Shown: one piece after another, positions 1-7,723 of the stretch
Layout: the number at the start of each line of letters is the position of its first letter
How positions within the stretch are numbered: the stretch's first letter is position 1
NCBI GenBank assembly: GCA_944381055.1
Contig: CALWJQ010000097.1
Span: forward strand, 30,605-94,604
Source of the DNA: an uncultured Clostridia bacterium
GTDB lineage: Bacteria; Bacillota; Clostridia; Oscillospirales; Butyricicoccaceae
Length of the DNA: 64,000 bases
Direction of reading: 5' to 3'
Translations under genes and position numbers: made by a program
Notes under the pieces: generated by a model
Databases searched by the model: none
The model's input: only the letters and a program-made list of their open reading frames with translations
Told to the model about the DNA's origin: nothing

Positions 1-456
1 ATCCCGGGATACCGTGTCGGACAGCGGCGAGCGGTCCTTCCCTGTTTCAAAGATTTTCTTTCCCCCTGTCCAGCGCCAGAGATACCGGTCAAAGCTGCCA
101 AACTCCTGCTGGATTTCCCGGAATACCCGTGCGTTGGTCACTGCCGCCCGGATTTTCAGCCGGTTGCGGACAATGCCTGGGTCGTTTTGCAGCGCCGACA
201 GCTTGTCTTCATCATAATTGCCGACGATTTCCGGGTCAAAGCCGTCAAAGGCACATCGGAAGGCCTCGCGCTTGTTCAGGATACACTCCCACGACAGCCC
301 TGCCTGAAAGCCCTCCAGCACCAGCATTTCAAAAAGCTTCCGATCGTCGTGGACCGGCACGCCCCATTCCTCGTCATGATAGCGGATGTACAAAGGGTTT
401 TTCGGATTGGCCCAGGCGCACCGCACCCGTCCATCCGGCCACTGCGGTCGATTCAC
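1..456 (-). CDS. tag: DNA-3-methyladenine glycosylase I, 3' end cut by window edge
   Basis: Base-excision glycosylase that removes 3-methyladenine from DNA. The frame starts at a GTG (454-456) and runs open to position 1, so 152 codons are visible and the C-terminus lies outside. Family hallmarks are present: DPLYIxYHDxEWG-type segment (here NPLYIRYHDEEWGVP, residues 18-32), KLFEMLVLEGFQAGLSW, and the Glu of LEG that corresponds to the catalytic Glu38 of E. coli Tag. The N-terminal Cys that is one of the zinc ligands in E. coli Tag (RCxW) is a Val here (RVRW, residues 10-13), so the N-terminal half of the zinc clasp is missing. It is transcribed divergently from the TetR gene and has its own promoter. 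Identity is sure; the start codon is moderately sure. Confidence 0.9.
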   Translation of the reverse strand, partial: MNRPQWPDGRVRCAWANPKNPLYIRYHDEEWGVPVHDDRKLFEMLVLEGFQAGLSWECILNKREAFRCAFDGFDPEIVGNYDEDKLSALQNDPGIVRNRLKIRAAVTNARVFREIQQEFGSFDRYLWRWTGGKKIFETGKDRSPLSDTVSRD

Positions 457-499
457 GGTTTTATCATCCCTTTCACTGCCGGATCTGTCTGCTGCCCCC

Positions 500-528
500 A
501 GTATAGCCGAATCCGGCACAAGAATCAA
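500..528 (-). promoter_or_regulatory. Probable promoter of tag
   Basis: On the minus strand TTGATT (523-528) and TATACT (500-505) are separated by 17 bp, 44 bp upstream of the tag GTG start. It lies in the 114-bp gap between tag and the divergent TetR-type gene, so a TetR operator there could affect both. Confidence 0.55.
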
Positions 529-570
529 CCGCCAAGCTCTGCTGGGTTTGGCCTGCCATGAGGAAACGCC

Positions 571-1131
571 ATGACCAATACGACCAAACAGGCGCTCGAA
601 GCCTCGCTCAAGCACATGCTTTTAAAAAAACCGCTGGACAAAATCACCATCCGGGACATTACAGACGACTGCGGTATCAGCCGCATGGCATTTTACTACC
701 ATTTCAAAGACATTTACGATTTGGTGGAATGGAGCTGCATCGAAGACGCTGCCAGGGCGCTGCAAGGGAAAAAGACTTATGACACCTGGCAGGAAGGCCT
801 GGCGCAAATTTTTGAAGCGGTCCTTGAGAATAAACCGTTTGTCCTCAACGCCTGCCGCTGTATTCCGCGGGAACAGATGGAACGCTTCCTGTTTCAAATC
901 ACCTACCGCCTCATCCGCGGCGTGGTAGACGAGCAGAGCCGCGGCGCGTCCGTTTCAGAAGAGCAGAAGGCGTTTATTGCCGATTTTTACAAGTACAGTT
1001 TTGTCGGGCTGATGCTGAAATGGATTCGGCAGGGCATGACGGAAGACTACGCCGTGCTGGTCCGCAACATCAGCCTGACCGTAAAGGGCAGCATTGCAAA
1101 CGCCGTCCGCAATTTTTCACAGCCGCAATAA
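571..1131 (+). CDS. TetR/AcrR-family transcriptional regulator (DhaS-like)
   Basis: DNA-binding regulator of 186 residues. The N-terminal 60 residues form the TetR helix-turn-helix: ITIRDITDDCGISRMAFYYHF followed by KDIYDLVEW, the version with short linker seen in DhaS-type regulators. The C-terminal ligand-binding part is helical with no recognised ligand signature. The start is the ATG at 571 because TGAGGA lies 6 bases upstream; an ATG at 558 opens a different frame. It precedes the oleate hydratase gene on the same strand with a strong hairpin between them, so a role in sensing fatty acids or membrane stress and controlling that gene is likely but is inferred from position only. Confidence 0.88.
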   Translation: MTNTTKQALEASLKHMLLKKPLDKITIRDITDDCGISRMAFYYHFKDIYDLVEWSCIEDAARALQGKKTYDTWQEGLAQIFEAVLENKPFVLNACRCIPREQMERFLFQITYRLIRGVVDEQSRGASVSEEQKAFIADFYKYSFVGLMLKWIRQGMTEDYAVLVRNISLTVKGSIANAVRNFSQPQ

Positions 1132-1135
1132 AGGC

Positions 1136-1188
1136 TTTACAATCGGGGCCCGGTGATAAGATTTTTATCACCGGGCCCCGATTGTAAA
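1136..1188. terminator. Perfect 24-bp inverted repeat with 5-nt loop
   Basis: Arms 1136-1159 and 1165-1188 are perfectly complementary (TTTACAATCGGGGCC...), loop GATTT. It starts 5 bp after the TetR stop codon. There is no run of T after the 3' arm, so it is not a textbook intrinsic terminator, although the TTTAC/GTAAA ends give short A/U tails on both strands. It separates the regulator from the oleate hydratase. It may be a terminator, a transcript-stabilising hairpin or a protein-binding dyad. Confidence 0.6.
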
Positions 1189-1280
1189 TGGCGCCGCCGC
1201 CCTGCGCCGTGTAAAATAAAGCCACAACAGCAAAACAAAGCCGTATCAAACGGCGCAATGCAGAAAGGCGGTTTTACAAC

Positions 1281-3239
1281 ATGAACAAAAACCTGAAAAA
1301 AGCCACCGCGGCGGCCTGCATGGCAGGCGCCGGTACGACGGCCGTGATTCTGAAACGCCAGCGCGCCCGGCGCGCCGAAGCGCCGGCCGGTTCCGGCCGC
1401 AGCTACCGCAACACCGAGCTGGGAAAACAGCGGAAGAATGCAAAAGGCATCTACTATTCCAGCGGCAACTACGAAGCCTTTGCGCGGCCGGAAAAGCCGG
1501 CCGGCGCTGATAAAAAAAGCGCCTACATCGTCGGCAGCGGCCTGGCGGCCCTCGCCGCTGCCTGTTTCCTGGTGCGCGACGGCCAGATGCCCGGATCGCA
1601 CATTCATATTCTGGAAGCCATGGACGTGGCCGGCGGCGCCTGCGACGGCATCTACGACCCCTCCCGCGGCTACATCATGCGCGGCGGCCGCGAAATGGAA
1701 GACCACTTTGAATGCCTGTGGGATCTGTTCCGCTCCATCCCCTCGCTGGAACAGCCCGGCGCGTCGGTGCTGGACGAGTTTTACTGGCTCAACAAGCACG
1801 ATCCAAACTATTCCCTGTGCCGCGCCACAGTCAACCGGGGGCAGGACGCCCATACTGACGGCCAATTCAATCTGAGCCGGAAAGGCTGTATGGAAATCAT
1901 CCGGCTCTTTATGACCCCCGATGAAGATCTGTATGACAAGACCATCGAGAACGTGTTCGATGATGAAGTCTTCTCGTCCACCTTCTGGCTGTACTGGCGG
2001 ACCATGTTCGCCTTTGAAAACTGGCACAGCGCCCTGGAAATGAAGCTCTACTTCCAGCGCTTCATCCACCACATCGCCGGTCTTCCCGACTTCAGCGCCC
2101 TGAAGTTTACCCGGTACAACCAGTACGAATCGCTGATCCTGCCCATGCAGAAATACCTGGAAAACGCCGGGGTGGACTTCCGCTTCGGCGTCGAAGTGAC
2201 CAATGTGCTCTTTGAGCGCCAGGGCAGCCGGAAGATCGCCACCGCCATCGAATACCGGGCCGGCGGCAAAGAAACGGGAATCCCCCTGACGGAAAACGAC
2301 CTGGTCTTTGTCACCAACGGCTCCTGCACCGAAGGGACCGTCTACGGCGACCACAGCCATGCGCCCAACGGCGACGCCGAGGTGCGCACCAGCGGCTGCT
2401 GGAACCTGTGGAAAAACATCGCCCGCCAGGATCCAGCCTTTGGCCGGCCCGAAAAATTCTGCTCGGACATCGCCAAAACCAACTGGGAATCGGCCACCGT
2501 CACCACTCTGGACGACAAAATCCTGCCCTATATCGCCAATATCTGCCAGCGTGATCCCCGCACCGGCAATGTCGTCACCGGCGGCATCGTCAGCTGTAAA
2601 GATTCCAGCTGGCTGATGAGCTGGACCGTCAACCGGCAGGGACAGTTCAAAAAGCAAAATCCCGAACAGGTCTGTGTCTGGGTCTACGGACTGTTCACCG
2701 ACGTCCCGGGCGATTTTGTAAAAAAACCCATGCGCGAATGTACCGGAAAAGAAATCACCGAAGAATGGCTGTACCATATCGGCGTACCCGAAGATCAGAT
2801 TCCCGGGCTGGCCGAGCACAGCGCGGTCTGCGTCCCCACCATGATGCCGTACATCACCGCCTTTTTCATGCCGCGGGCAAAGGGCGACCGGCCCGACGTC
2901 ATCCCGGACGGCTGCGTCAATTTTGCCTTCCTGGGCCAGTTCGCCGATACGCCCCGGGACACGGTGTTTACCACGGAATATTCGGTGCGCACCGCCATGG
3001 AAGCGGTCTACGGCCTGCTGGGCGTCGACCGCGGTGTGCCCGAAGTGTGGGGCAGCGTGTACGACATCCGCTGCCTGCTGGACAGCTCTGTCTGCCTGAT
3101 GGACGGCAGGTCGCCGCTTGACATGAAGCTGCCCGGACCGATCGGCGTTTTTCGCAAGCCGATGTTAAAACTGATTCGGGGCACGGTCATTGAAAAACTT
3201 TTACGGGATCATCATGTCCTGCGGGACGACAGGACGTAA
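1281..3239 (+). CDS. ohyA: Oleate hydratase (myosin-cross-reactive antigen family)
   Basis: FAD enzyme that adds water to the cis-9 double bond of oleate and related unsaturated acids to give 10-hydroxy acids, in gut bacteria a detoxification of free fatty acids. The family core begins at residue 58 (YYSSGNYEAFARP), followed by the FAD GxGxxA motif (GSGLAALAA, 85-93) and GGREMEDHFECLWDLF, which carries the glutamate used for water activation in characterised members. The C-terminal half (MPYITAFFMPRAKGDRP, NFAFLGQFADTPRDTVFTTEYSVRTAMEAV) is also typical. Odd: family members usually start near YYSNGNYEA; here about 57 residues precede it, including a hydrophobic Ala/Gly-rich stretch (8-24) followed by KRQRARR, which looks like a membrane anchor. 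A TetR gene lies upstream; a terminator follows immediately. Confidence 0.93.
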   Translation: MNKNLKKATAAACMAGAGTTAVILKRQRARRAEAPAGSGRSYRNTELGKQRKNAKGIYYSSGNYEAFARPEKPAGADKKSAYIVGSGLAALAAACFLVRDGQMPGSHIHILEAMDVAGGACDGIYDPSRGYIMRGGREMEDHFECLWDLFRSIPSLEQPGASVLDEFYWLNKHDPNYSLCRATVNRGQDAHTDGQFNLSRKGCMEIIRLFMTPDEDLYDKTIENVFDDEVFSSTFWLYWRTMFAFENWHSALEMKLYFQRFIHHIAGLPDFSALKFTRYNQYESLILPMQKYLENAGVDFRFGVEVTNVLFERQGSRKIATAIEYRAGGKETGIPLTENDLVFVTNGSCTEGTVYGDHSHAPNGDAEVRTSGCWNLWKNIARQDPAFGRPEKFCSDIAKTNWESATVTTLDDKILPYIANICQRDPRTGNVVTGGIVSCKDSSWLMSWTVNRQGQFKKQNPEQVCVWVYGLFTDVPGDFVKKPMRECTGKEITEEWLYHIGVPEDQIPGLAEHSAVCVPTMMPYITAFFMPRAKGDRPDVIPDGCVNFAFLGQFADTPRDTVFTTEYSVRTAMEAVYGLLGVDRGVPEVWGSVYDIRCLLDSSVCLMDGRSPLDMKLPGPIGVFRKPMLKLIRGTVIEKLLRDHHVLRDDRT

Positions 3240-3245
3240 AGATAA

Positions 3246-3290
3246 AGCGCAGCGCAGGCTTTTATGCCTGCGCTGCGCTGTTTTTGTTTT
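3246..3290 (+). terminator. Intrinsic terminator of ohyA
   Basis: Stem AGCGCAGCGCAGGC (3246-3259) with GCCTGCGCTGCGCT (3266-3279), loop TTTTAT, then TGTTTTTGTTTT. Located 6 bp after the oleate hydratase stop. Confidence 0.88.
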
Positions 3291-3321
3291 GCCCCTGCGC
3301 GCCGCTTTCCGGCCGCCGGGC

Positions 3322-5214
3322 TTACTTGAGGATACTGCTGTTGTTGACGACCGCCGCGCCGAACAGCATCAGCACATCGGCGTTTTCAAAATCGACGTAC
3401 TGCGGCAGAAGGCTGCTCGGCATAAACCGCAGATCCACGACCGTGACGCGGGAATATTGCTCGAGCAGCAGCGGGGCCAGGCTGCTGCCGTACGAATCAG
3501 AAATCAGCACCAGGTGCCTGTCCCGCTCGGACTCGGGGCTTTCGATGACGGTCAGCGGGCTCAGGCCGGACAAAAAGACGTTATAGGCGGTGTCGCTGTC
3601 CAGAAGGCCGGTGTTGTACACCATTGTCCCATCCGGCGTCTGCATGTTGTCGACCGTCGCGGCGTCGGTGTAATCGCTGCGCAGCCAGGTGATGGTCTCG
3701 GGCTCGATGTCCTGAACCAGCCGCCCATAAGAACCGACAAAGCCGTCATAGCTTTCTGCGGTAAAGGCGCTGTGGTCAATGGAAAAACCCATGGTCTCGC
3801 CCAAAAGGTCGACGACGTCCAGAATATCCGGCTGGTCCCAGTGCGGATCGGTCTTGTAATAGTCTGACAGGGTCAGCGCCCCCGAAAGCTCGACGACGTT
3901 CCAGTCATACAGCCACTCGCGCAGCGCGGCGGTCATGGATTCGTGATTAAGGTAGTTTGCGATTTCACCGCGGGCATAATAGCTTTTGTCGGGGATGACC
4001 GACAGGTAGACGTTGTTTTCCGCAAAGTTTTCGTCACGCAGGGCGATCATCTTTTCGGCGAACGTCACGATGGAATCGCGGTCCATTTCGGCCGGATCTT
4101 CAATATAGGTGTCGCCCAGCTTGATCATCCCGTTGGCGTCAGGCCTGGGCAGGCTGCCGTCCAGCGCGCGGAAAGCTGCGGCAATGCCGGCGCCGCAGTT
4201 GTTGTCCATGGCGAGCAGCACCAGATTGTCAATGCTCTCGACATAGACATTGCTTTCGTCCACACCGACACAAATCCATTTGCGCGGATTGACATTTTCG
4301 CGGATCAGCTGCTTGGCGGTTTCAACGTCGGCGCCTTCGGGCAGGCGGAGCAGGCAGACCGAGTGCGCCTGCGCCGTCATCAGGGGTTCGACGGCCAGCC
4401 CTTCGGTAAACTCGACCTCATCCGTACCCAAAAAGCCCTTGACATTGTCCGGCGTCATCTCGGTCTCGTTCATGTAACGGATCGACACGCTGTCGCGCAC
4501 CGACGCGTACAGATAAGCCATAATGTCGGCCAGCGGGCTGTCCGCGGTCACGGCTTTGCCCGTGATCGCCCGGCCGATGCGCAGCGCAAGGTCACTCACA
4601 CGCCCGTCTTCAACCAGCTTTTCCGCCAGCGTCATCCCTGCCCCCTGCACCTGCGCGTCCAGCGCAGCATAACACAGCGACACCATGTCGCCGCGCAGGA
4701 AGTTGCTTAAATCAACGTCAGCGGGTACGTTCACACCGTTTTCAAGCAGATTCTGCCAGTTGTCCCATACGCTGCCCTGCTCGCCGTCCTCATAGCCGAG
4801 GGCGCGCAGGACAAAGGTGGCGAACATCTGCGCGCTGGCCGTCGACTCGGGGTCAAAATGCGTGCTGTCAGCCCCGGTGGTCAGCCCGGTCGAGTAGGCA
4901 TAGGCCAGATAGTCCGACGCGCCTTCCCAGCCGGGGGCGTCGACAAAGGGGTGCGTATACCCCCCATCGCTGTACAGCGCCTCGTTTTCCTGCCCCAGCA
5001 GGCGGATCAGCATGATGACCGCTTCAATGCGCGTCGGCGCGCGATCGAGCTCGTATCCCTGGTCCGACCCTTGAAAAAGGCCCATGACGCCCAGCGCCTC
5101 CGCCTTGAGGACGTCCGGGTCCGCGGCGTCCGCCGCCGCGGCGGGCAGCGTCAGCGACGCGCACAGGCACAGGGCCAGAAGCGCCGCCGTCAGCTTGCGT
5201 GCAATGCGATTCAT
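3322..5214 (-). CDS. Secreted SLH-domain protein with C-terminal AlgX/DHHW-like SGNH domain
   Basis: A 630-residue exported protein. Start taken at ATG 5214 (MNRIARKLTAALLALC), which gives a clean signal peptide ending near AAAADA and has GGAGAAA upstream; an upstream in-frame ATG at 5295 would overlap the terminator. Residues about 30-150 contain two S-layer-homology-like modules (GVMGLFQGSD...APTRIEAVIMLIRLLG; GLTTGADSTHFDPESTASAQ). A middle part (about 235-345) resembles small DUF4358-like domains, with low confidence. The C-terminal 280 residues look like AlgJ/AlgX or DHHW proteins: PDKSYYARG, the D-x-H pair in TDPHWDQPD, and the nucleophile region LISDSYGSSLAPLL, so the Asp, His and Ser of an SGNH acyltransferase are all present. 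Likely cell-wall-attached and acting on a surface polymer, but no MBOAT acyl-transfer partner is in the window. Substrate unknown. Confidence 0.75.
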   Translation of the reverse strand: MNRIARKLTAALLALCLCASLTLPAAAADAADPDVLKAEALGVMGLFQGSDQGYELDRAPTRIEAVIMLIRLLGQENEALYSDGGYTHPFVDAPGWEGASDYLAYAYSTGLTTGADSTHFDPESTASAQMFATFVLRALGYEDGEQGSVWDNWQNLLENGVNVPADVDLSNFLRGDMVSLCYAALDAQVQGAGMTLAEKLVEDGRVSDLALRIGRAITGKAVTADSPLADIMAYLYASVRDSVSIRYMNETEMTPDNVKGFLGTDEVEFTEGLAVEPLMTAQAHSVCLLRLPEGADVETAKQLIRENVNPRKWICVGVDESNVYVESIDNLVLLAMDNNCGAGIAAAFRALDGSLPRPDANGMIKLGDTYIEDPAEMDRDSIVTFAEKMIALRDENFAENNVYLSVIPDKSYYARGEIANYLNHESMTAALREWLYDWNVVELSGALTLSDYYKTDPHWDQPDILDVVDLLGETMGFSIDHSAFTAESYDGFVGSYGRLVQDIEPETITWLRSDYTDAATVDNMQTPDGTMVYNTGLLDSDTAYNVFLSGLSPLTVIESPESERDRHLVLISDSYGSSLAPLLLEQYSRVTVVDLRFMPSSLLPQYVDFENADVLMLFGAAVVNNSSILK

Positions 5215-5283
5215 ATCATTTCTCCTTTGTGTTGTTTTGGTGCCACGCTGCATAAGACGCGCAAAAAACAAAAAGGTTCCATA

Positions 5284-5315
5284 AAAAACGCACATTCCGG
5301 TGAATGTGCGTTTTT
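5284..5315. terminator. Bidirectional terminator after dapH
   Basis: Stem AAAAACGCACATTC (5284-5297) with GAATGTGCGTTTTT (5302-5315), loop CGGT; A-run and T-run flank both sides. It lies just 4 bp past the dapH stop on the minus strand and insulates the SLH-protein gene. Confidence 0.85.
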
Positions 5316-5318
5316 CTT

Positions 5319-6014
5319 TTACAGCGCGCGCAGTGCGTCGACGATTTCGGTTTTCTGCATGGTGCGCTCGTCTTTTTGCTTGATAACGCGGGCAGGCACG
5401 CCGGCGACCACGACGCCGGGCGGCACGTCGCTGACGACGACGGCCCCGGCCGCGACGACGGCTCCCTCGCCGACGCGGCAGCCTTCGAGCACGACGGCGT
5501 TGGCGCCGATCACAACGTTGTCTTCCACAACGACAGGGACGGCGCTGGCCGGTTCAATGACGCCGGCCAGGACGGTGCCCGCCCCGATGTGGCAGTTTTT
5601 CCCCACCGTCGCCCGGCCGCCGAGCACAACGCCCATGTCAATCATGGTGCCCGCGCCAATAACGGCGCCGATGTTGATGACAGCGCCCATCATGATGACG
5701 GCGTTGTCGCCGATTTCGACCTGTTCGCGGATGATGCAGCCCGGCTCGATGCGGGCGTTGATGTTTTTAATGTCCAGCAGGGGGATGGCGCTGTTGCGCC
5801 GGTCATTGTCAATGACCATTTTTTCAATGTCGGCGGCGCGGGACGTCAGCACCGGCTCGATGTCCCGCCACTCGCCGCAGACGATTTTGAGCGCCCCTGA
5901 TCCGAACACCGTGCAGCCGGGAAAGTCAATGGGGGTTTTCTCGCTCAAAGTGACGCGCACCGGCGTCTTTTTATCCGCCGTGCGGATATATTCGATAATT
6001 TCTTGTGCATTCAT
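5319..6014 (-). CDS. dapH: Tetrahydrodipicolinate N-acetyltransferase
   Basis: Acetylates L-2,3,4,5-tetrahydrodipicolinate from acetyl-CoA in the acetylase branch of diaminopimelate/lysine synthesis. The 231-residue protein has the short N-terminal DapH domain (residues 1-90) and then a left-handed beta-helix of hexapeptide repeats (about 95-215: [26 protein letters not shown] region), ending in the family-typical [16 protein letters not shown]. Last gene of lysC-dapA-dapB-dapH; it follows dapB with only 3 bp between them. Presence of DapH predicts N-acetylated intermediates, which fits the divergent M20 deacetylase gene at 9328. Confidence 0.96.
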   Translation of the reverse strand: MNAQEIIEYIRTADKKTPVRVTLSEKTPIDFPGCTVFGSGALKIVCGEWRDIEPVLTSRAADIEKMVIDNDRRNSAIPLLDIKNINARIEPGCIIREQVEIGDNAVIMMGAVINIGAVIGAGTMIDMGVVLGGRATVGKNCHIGAGTVLAGVIEPASAVPVVVEDNVVIGANAVVLEGCRVGEGAVVAAGAVVVSDVPPGVVVAGVPARVIKQKDERTMQKTEIVDALRAL

Positions 6015-6017
6015 GTT

Positions 6018-6758
6018 TTATTTTCCTCCAAACAATGCGTCGTCCATGGTGTACAGGCCGTTGGGCGCCCCGGCGACAAACTGCGCGGCGCGCAAAGCGC
6101 CCGCCGCAAACAGCCGCCGCGACTGTGCCGAATGACGGATGCTTAAAACCTCGTCCTCGCCGGCGAACATGACCTCGTGCTCACCGACGATGGTGCCGCC
6201 GCGCACGGCATGAATCCCGATTTCGCCCTTTTTTCGCGGAGCGACGCCGTCGCGCCCGTGGACTTCAACAAAATCGCCGCAGCTTTCGGCGGCCTGCGCC
6301 AGCGCCAGCGCCGTACCTGACGGCGCGTCGATTTTACGGTTGTGGTGCCGTTCGATGATTTCGATGTCAAATCCCGCCAGAATGGGCGTCACCATGCGAA
6401 CCACCCGTTCCATGACACAGACGCCGAGCGACATGTTGCGCGACCGCAGAATGGGCGCGCGGCCGGCCAGCGCCGCCACCTGTTCGTCGTCGCGCGGCGA
6501 ATAGCCGGTCGTACACAAAACGGCCGGCGTGCCGTGCTCTGCAATGTAGTCTGCCAGCATGGGCAGGTTTTGCGGGTGGGAAAAATCAATGATCACGTCA
6601 AACGGCTCCGCCACCGCGCCGAGCGACGGCAGGCAGGGCGGCCCGGCCAGGCGGTCGACCACAGCGCACAGCTCGAGATCCATACTGCCGCGCAGAAGCT
6701 CTTCCACGTTTTTGCCCATCGCGCCGTAGCCAACCAGCACAACGCGTATCTTTTTCAT
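6018..6758 (-). CDS. dapB: 4-hydroxy-tetrahydrodipicolinate reductase
   Basis: NAD(P)H-dependent reductase making tetrahydrodipicolinate from the DapA product. 246 residues. Rossmann motif VGYGAMGK at residues 8-15; DFSHPQNL around 72-79; the catalytic signature ERHHNRKIDAPSGTALALA in the middle of the protein; C-terminal GGTIVGEHEVMFAGEDE and HSAQSR elements are all as in the family. It lies between dapA and dapH in the riboswitch-controlled operon, 27 bp after dapA. Confidence 0.97.
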   Translation of the reverse strand: MKKIRVVLVGYGAMGKNVEELLRGSMDLELCAVVDRLAGPPCLPSLGAVAEPFDVIIDFSHPQNLPMLADYIAEHGTPAVLCTTGYSPRDDEQVAALAGRAPILRSRNMSLGVCVMERVVRMVTPILAGFDIEIIERHHNRKIDAPSGTALALAQAAESCGDFVEVHGRDGVAPRKKGEIGIHAVRGGTIVGEHEVMFAGEDEVLSIRHSAQSRRLFAAGALRAAQFVAGAPNGLYTMDDALFGGK

Positions 6759-6785
6759 TGGCTTTCCTCTTTCCTTTCAGCGGGC

Positions 6786-7673
6786 TTACTTCAGCACTTC
6801 CAGGCTGCGGCGCAGCGTTTCGGCGTTTTTCTCATCCATGGGGCCCAGGGGCAGGCGGCACGCGCCGCAGTCAAACCCGATCATTTCCATGGCGCGTTTG
6901 ACGGGGACCGGGTTGGTTTCGATGAACAGGGCGTTAATAAGGGGCAGCAGGGACAGCTGCAAATCGCGGGCGCGCGCCGTATCGCCGTCCAGATAAGAGC
7001 GCACCATATCGTGCGTCTGCCGCGGCGCGACGTTGGCCAGCACCGAAATAACGCCCGACCCGCCAAGCGACAAAAGCGGCACCACGCTGTCGTCGTTGCC
7101 CGACAGCAGGCAGAAGCTGTCGCCGACCAGGCGGGCGCACTGCGCGACATAGGAAATATCGCCGCTGGCCTCTTTAATCCCGACGATATTGGGGACTTTG
7201 GCAAGTTCAGCCAGCACGTCGATCGAAATGGAACAGCCGGTGCGCCCGGGCACGTTGTACAAAATAATGGGCAGCGACGTCGCCGCGGCGATCGTTTCAA
7301 AATGGGCGCGCATCCCGCTTTTGTTGGCCTTGTTGTAATAGGGGGTGACGACGAGCAATCCGTCGGCGCCCAGCCCTTCGTAATGGCGCGCCAGTTCGGC
7401 GGCGTGGCGTGTATTGTTGGATCCCGCGCCGACAATGACGGGGATCTTCCCGCCGGCGCGGCCGATCACGCGCTGTGCGACGGCGGTTTTTTCCTCGTCG
7501 GTCATGGTCGGCGTCTCCGCAGTCGTGCCCAGCGCGACAATGCCGTCGGTGCCGTTTTGCAGATGAAAATCGACCAGACGGTCGAGCATGTCAAAGTCGA
7601 CGCCGCCGGCTGCCGTAAAGGGGGTGACGAGCGCGACAAGCGATCCGCTGAAGGTTCTGACAGGCTTTTGCAT
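6786..7673 (-). CDS. dapA: 4-hydroxy-tetrahydrodipicolinate synthase
   Basis: Condenses aspartate semialdehyde with pyruvate, the first committed step to diaminopimelate and lysine. Start set at ATG 7673 (MQKPVRTFSGSLVALVTPF) because AGGAGG sits 7 bases upstream; a longer in-frame version would run back into the end of lysC. 295 residues, normal length. Seen: GTTAETPTM (active-site Thr-Thr), ILYNVPGRT with the catalytic Tyr, and VGIKEASGD with the Schiff-base Lys. Second gene of the lysine operon, 50 bp after lysC. Confidence 0.97.
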   Translation of the reverse strand: MQKPVRTFSGSLVALVTPFTAAGGVDFDMLDRLVDFHLQNGTDGIVALGTTAETPTMTDEEKTAVAQRVIGRAGGKIPVIVGAGSNNTRHAAELARHYEGLGADGLLVVTPYYNKANKSGMRAHFETIAAATSLPIILYNVPGRTGCSISIDVLAELAKVPNIVGIKEASGDISYVAQCARLVGDSFCLLSGNDDSVVPLLSLGGSGVISVLANVAPRQTHDMVRSYLDGDTARARDLQLSLLPLINALFIETNPVPVKRAMEMIGFDCGACRLPLGPMDEKNAETLRRSLEVLK

Positions 7674-7723
7674 AAAGGTTCCTCCTCTTCTAATTGCAGG
7701 TACTGTTTGCCAGTCCGGTTGCT

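Noticed and set aside
1137..2819. Long antisense open frame (560 codons) on the minus strand of the oleate hydratase gene
   Set aside because: A GC-rich coding strand produces open antisense frames; the plus strand encodes a clear oleate hydratase across the whole region, and the antisense protein has no recognisable family.
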